DNA from: Bacillota bacterium
GTDB taxonomy: Bacteria > Bacillota_E > Sulfobacillia > Sulfobacillales > Sulfobacillaceae
Reading direction: 5' to 3'
DNA length: 5,069 nt
Assembly: GCA_021802225.1 (NCBI GenBank)
Contig: JAKAAS010000193.1
Span: 1-5,069, forward strand
The notes under the pieces are model-generated. The model was not told the DNA's origin, did not search any database, and saw nothing but the letters and a program-made list of their open reading frames with translations. A program made the position numbers and the translations under genes. Positions 5,008 through 5,069 of this stretch are shown one piece after another (positions within the stretch are counted from its first letter, which is position 1; every line of letters starts with the position of its first letter).

Positions 5008-5069
5008 ATGCGAAAAACTGCTTTCATTACCGGAGTCACAGGACAGGACGGCTCATCAGCCTGCAGAAT
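5008..5069 (+). CDS. gmd: GDP-mannose 4,6-dehydratase, 5' end only
   Basis: ATG 5008 opens MRKTAFITGVTGQDGS, the N-terminal beta strand and G-x-x-G-x-x-G NAD(P)-binding loop of the extended short-chain dehydrogenase family. The exact I-T-G-x-T-G-Q-D-G-S form is typical of GDP-mannose 4,6-dehydratase, which converts GDP-mannose to GDP-4-keto-6-deoxy-mannose, the precursor of GDP-fucose, GDP-rhamnose and related sugars. A purine-rich GGAAGGGG (4988-4995) lies 12 nt upstream, slightly far for a ribosome binding site. After Gln-Asp-Gly-Ser the family normally reads Y/L-L-A-E, but here the frame gives S-A-C-R up to the window edge; one extra base near 5056-5060 would restore an A-E reading. Only 20 codons are visible, so other members of the family (for example a GDP-mannose dehydratase-like epimerase) cannot be fully excluded. 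Confidence 0.8.
   Translation, partial: MRKTAFITGVTGQDGSSACR

Noticed and set aside
1..5069. CRISPR array, tRNA or rRNA genes
   Set aside because: No regularly spaced longer repeats with unique spacers and no cloverleaf or rRNA-like segments were seen on either strand.

Overview
This is a gene-sparse window of bacterial chromosome. It is bounded by two recognisable genes that run off its edges: the 5' end of mraZ on the minus strand at the left, and the 5' end of a GDP-mannose 4,6-dehydratase gene (gmd) on the plus strand at the right. The visible MraZ N-terminus (MLMGEYEHTLDEKGR...) and the GTGGAG-type, 10-bp-phased repeats in front of it resemble Bacillota/Chloroflexota mraZ more than the proteobacterial or actinobacterial forms. 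The clean AGGAGG and GGAGGA ribosome binding sites and TATAAT -10 boxes agree with that. I cannot name a genus; a moderate-GC Bacillota or Chloroflexota lineage is the best guess.

Layout. Positions 1-138 (minus) are the first 46 codons of mraZ, first gene of the division and cell wall (dcw) cluster, which continues off the left edge. Positions 158-183 hold three perfect GTGGAG boxes at exact 10-bp spacing, a probable MraZ autoregulatory site. Positions 184-1010 are GC-rich and I see no credible gene. A possible promoter (TATAAT at 1011) and a strong ribosome binding site lead to a 173-aa uncharacterised protein with a C-x4-C-x-C motif (1131-1652). Two hairpin-forming palindromes (1789-1812 and 1832-1856) separate it from a convergent, weakly supported 138-aa minus-strand ORF (1907-2323).

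The middle of the window is a gene graveyard. Positions 2328-2634 hold a small coiled-coil protein gene split by a one-base frameshift. Positions 2915-3400 hold, on the minus strand, a heavily decayed IS1595-family transposase with several frameshifts, a lost C-terminal half and an apparent Asp-to-Gly change at the first catalytic position.

The right third is lower in GC (by hand count 47% at 4081-4140 against 62% at 361-420) and starts with a promoter (CTGACT-18-TATAAT, 3478-3507) overlaid by two inverted repeats. It drives a 390-aa multi-pass membrane protein of the PIG-V-like GT-C mannosyltransferase type (3605-4777). After 230 bp containing a perfect 9-bp-arm palindrome comes gmd (5008 to the edge), which converts GDP-mannose to GDP-4-keto-6-deoxymannose. 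A membrane mannosyltransferase next to a GDP-mannose-consuming enzyme suggests the left border of a surface-polysaccharide or glycoconjugate locus. The decayed mobile element beside it and the GC change fit a locus boundary where exchange has occurred. I found no CRISPR array, tRNA, rRNA or clearly new multi-gene system here.
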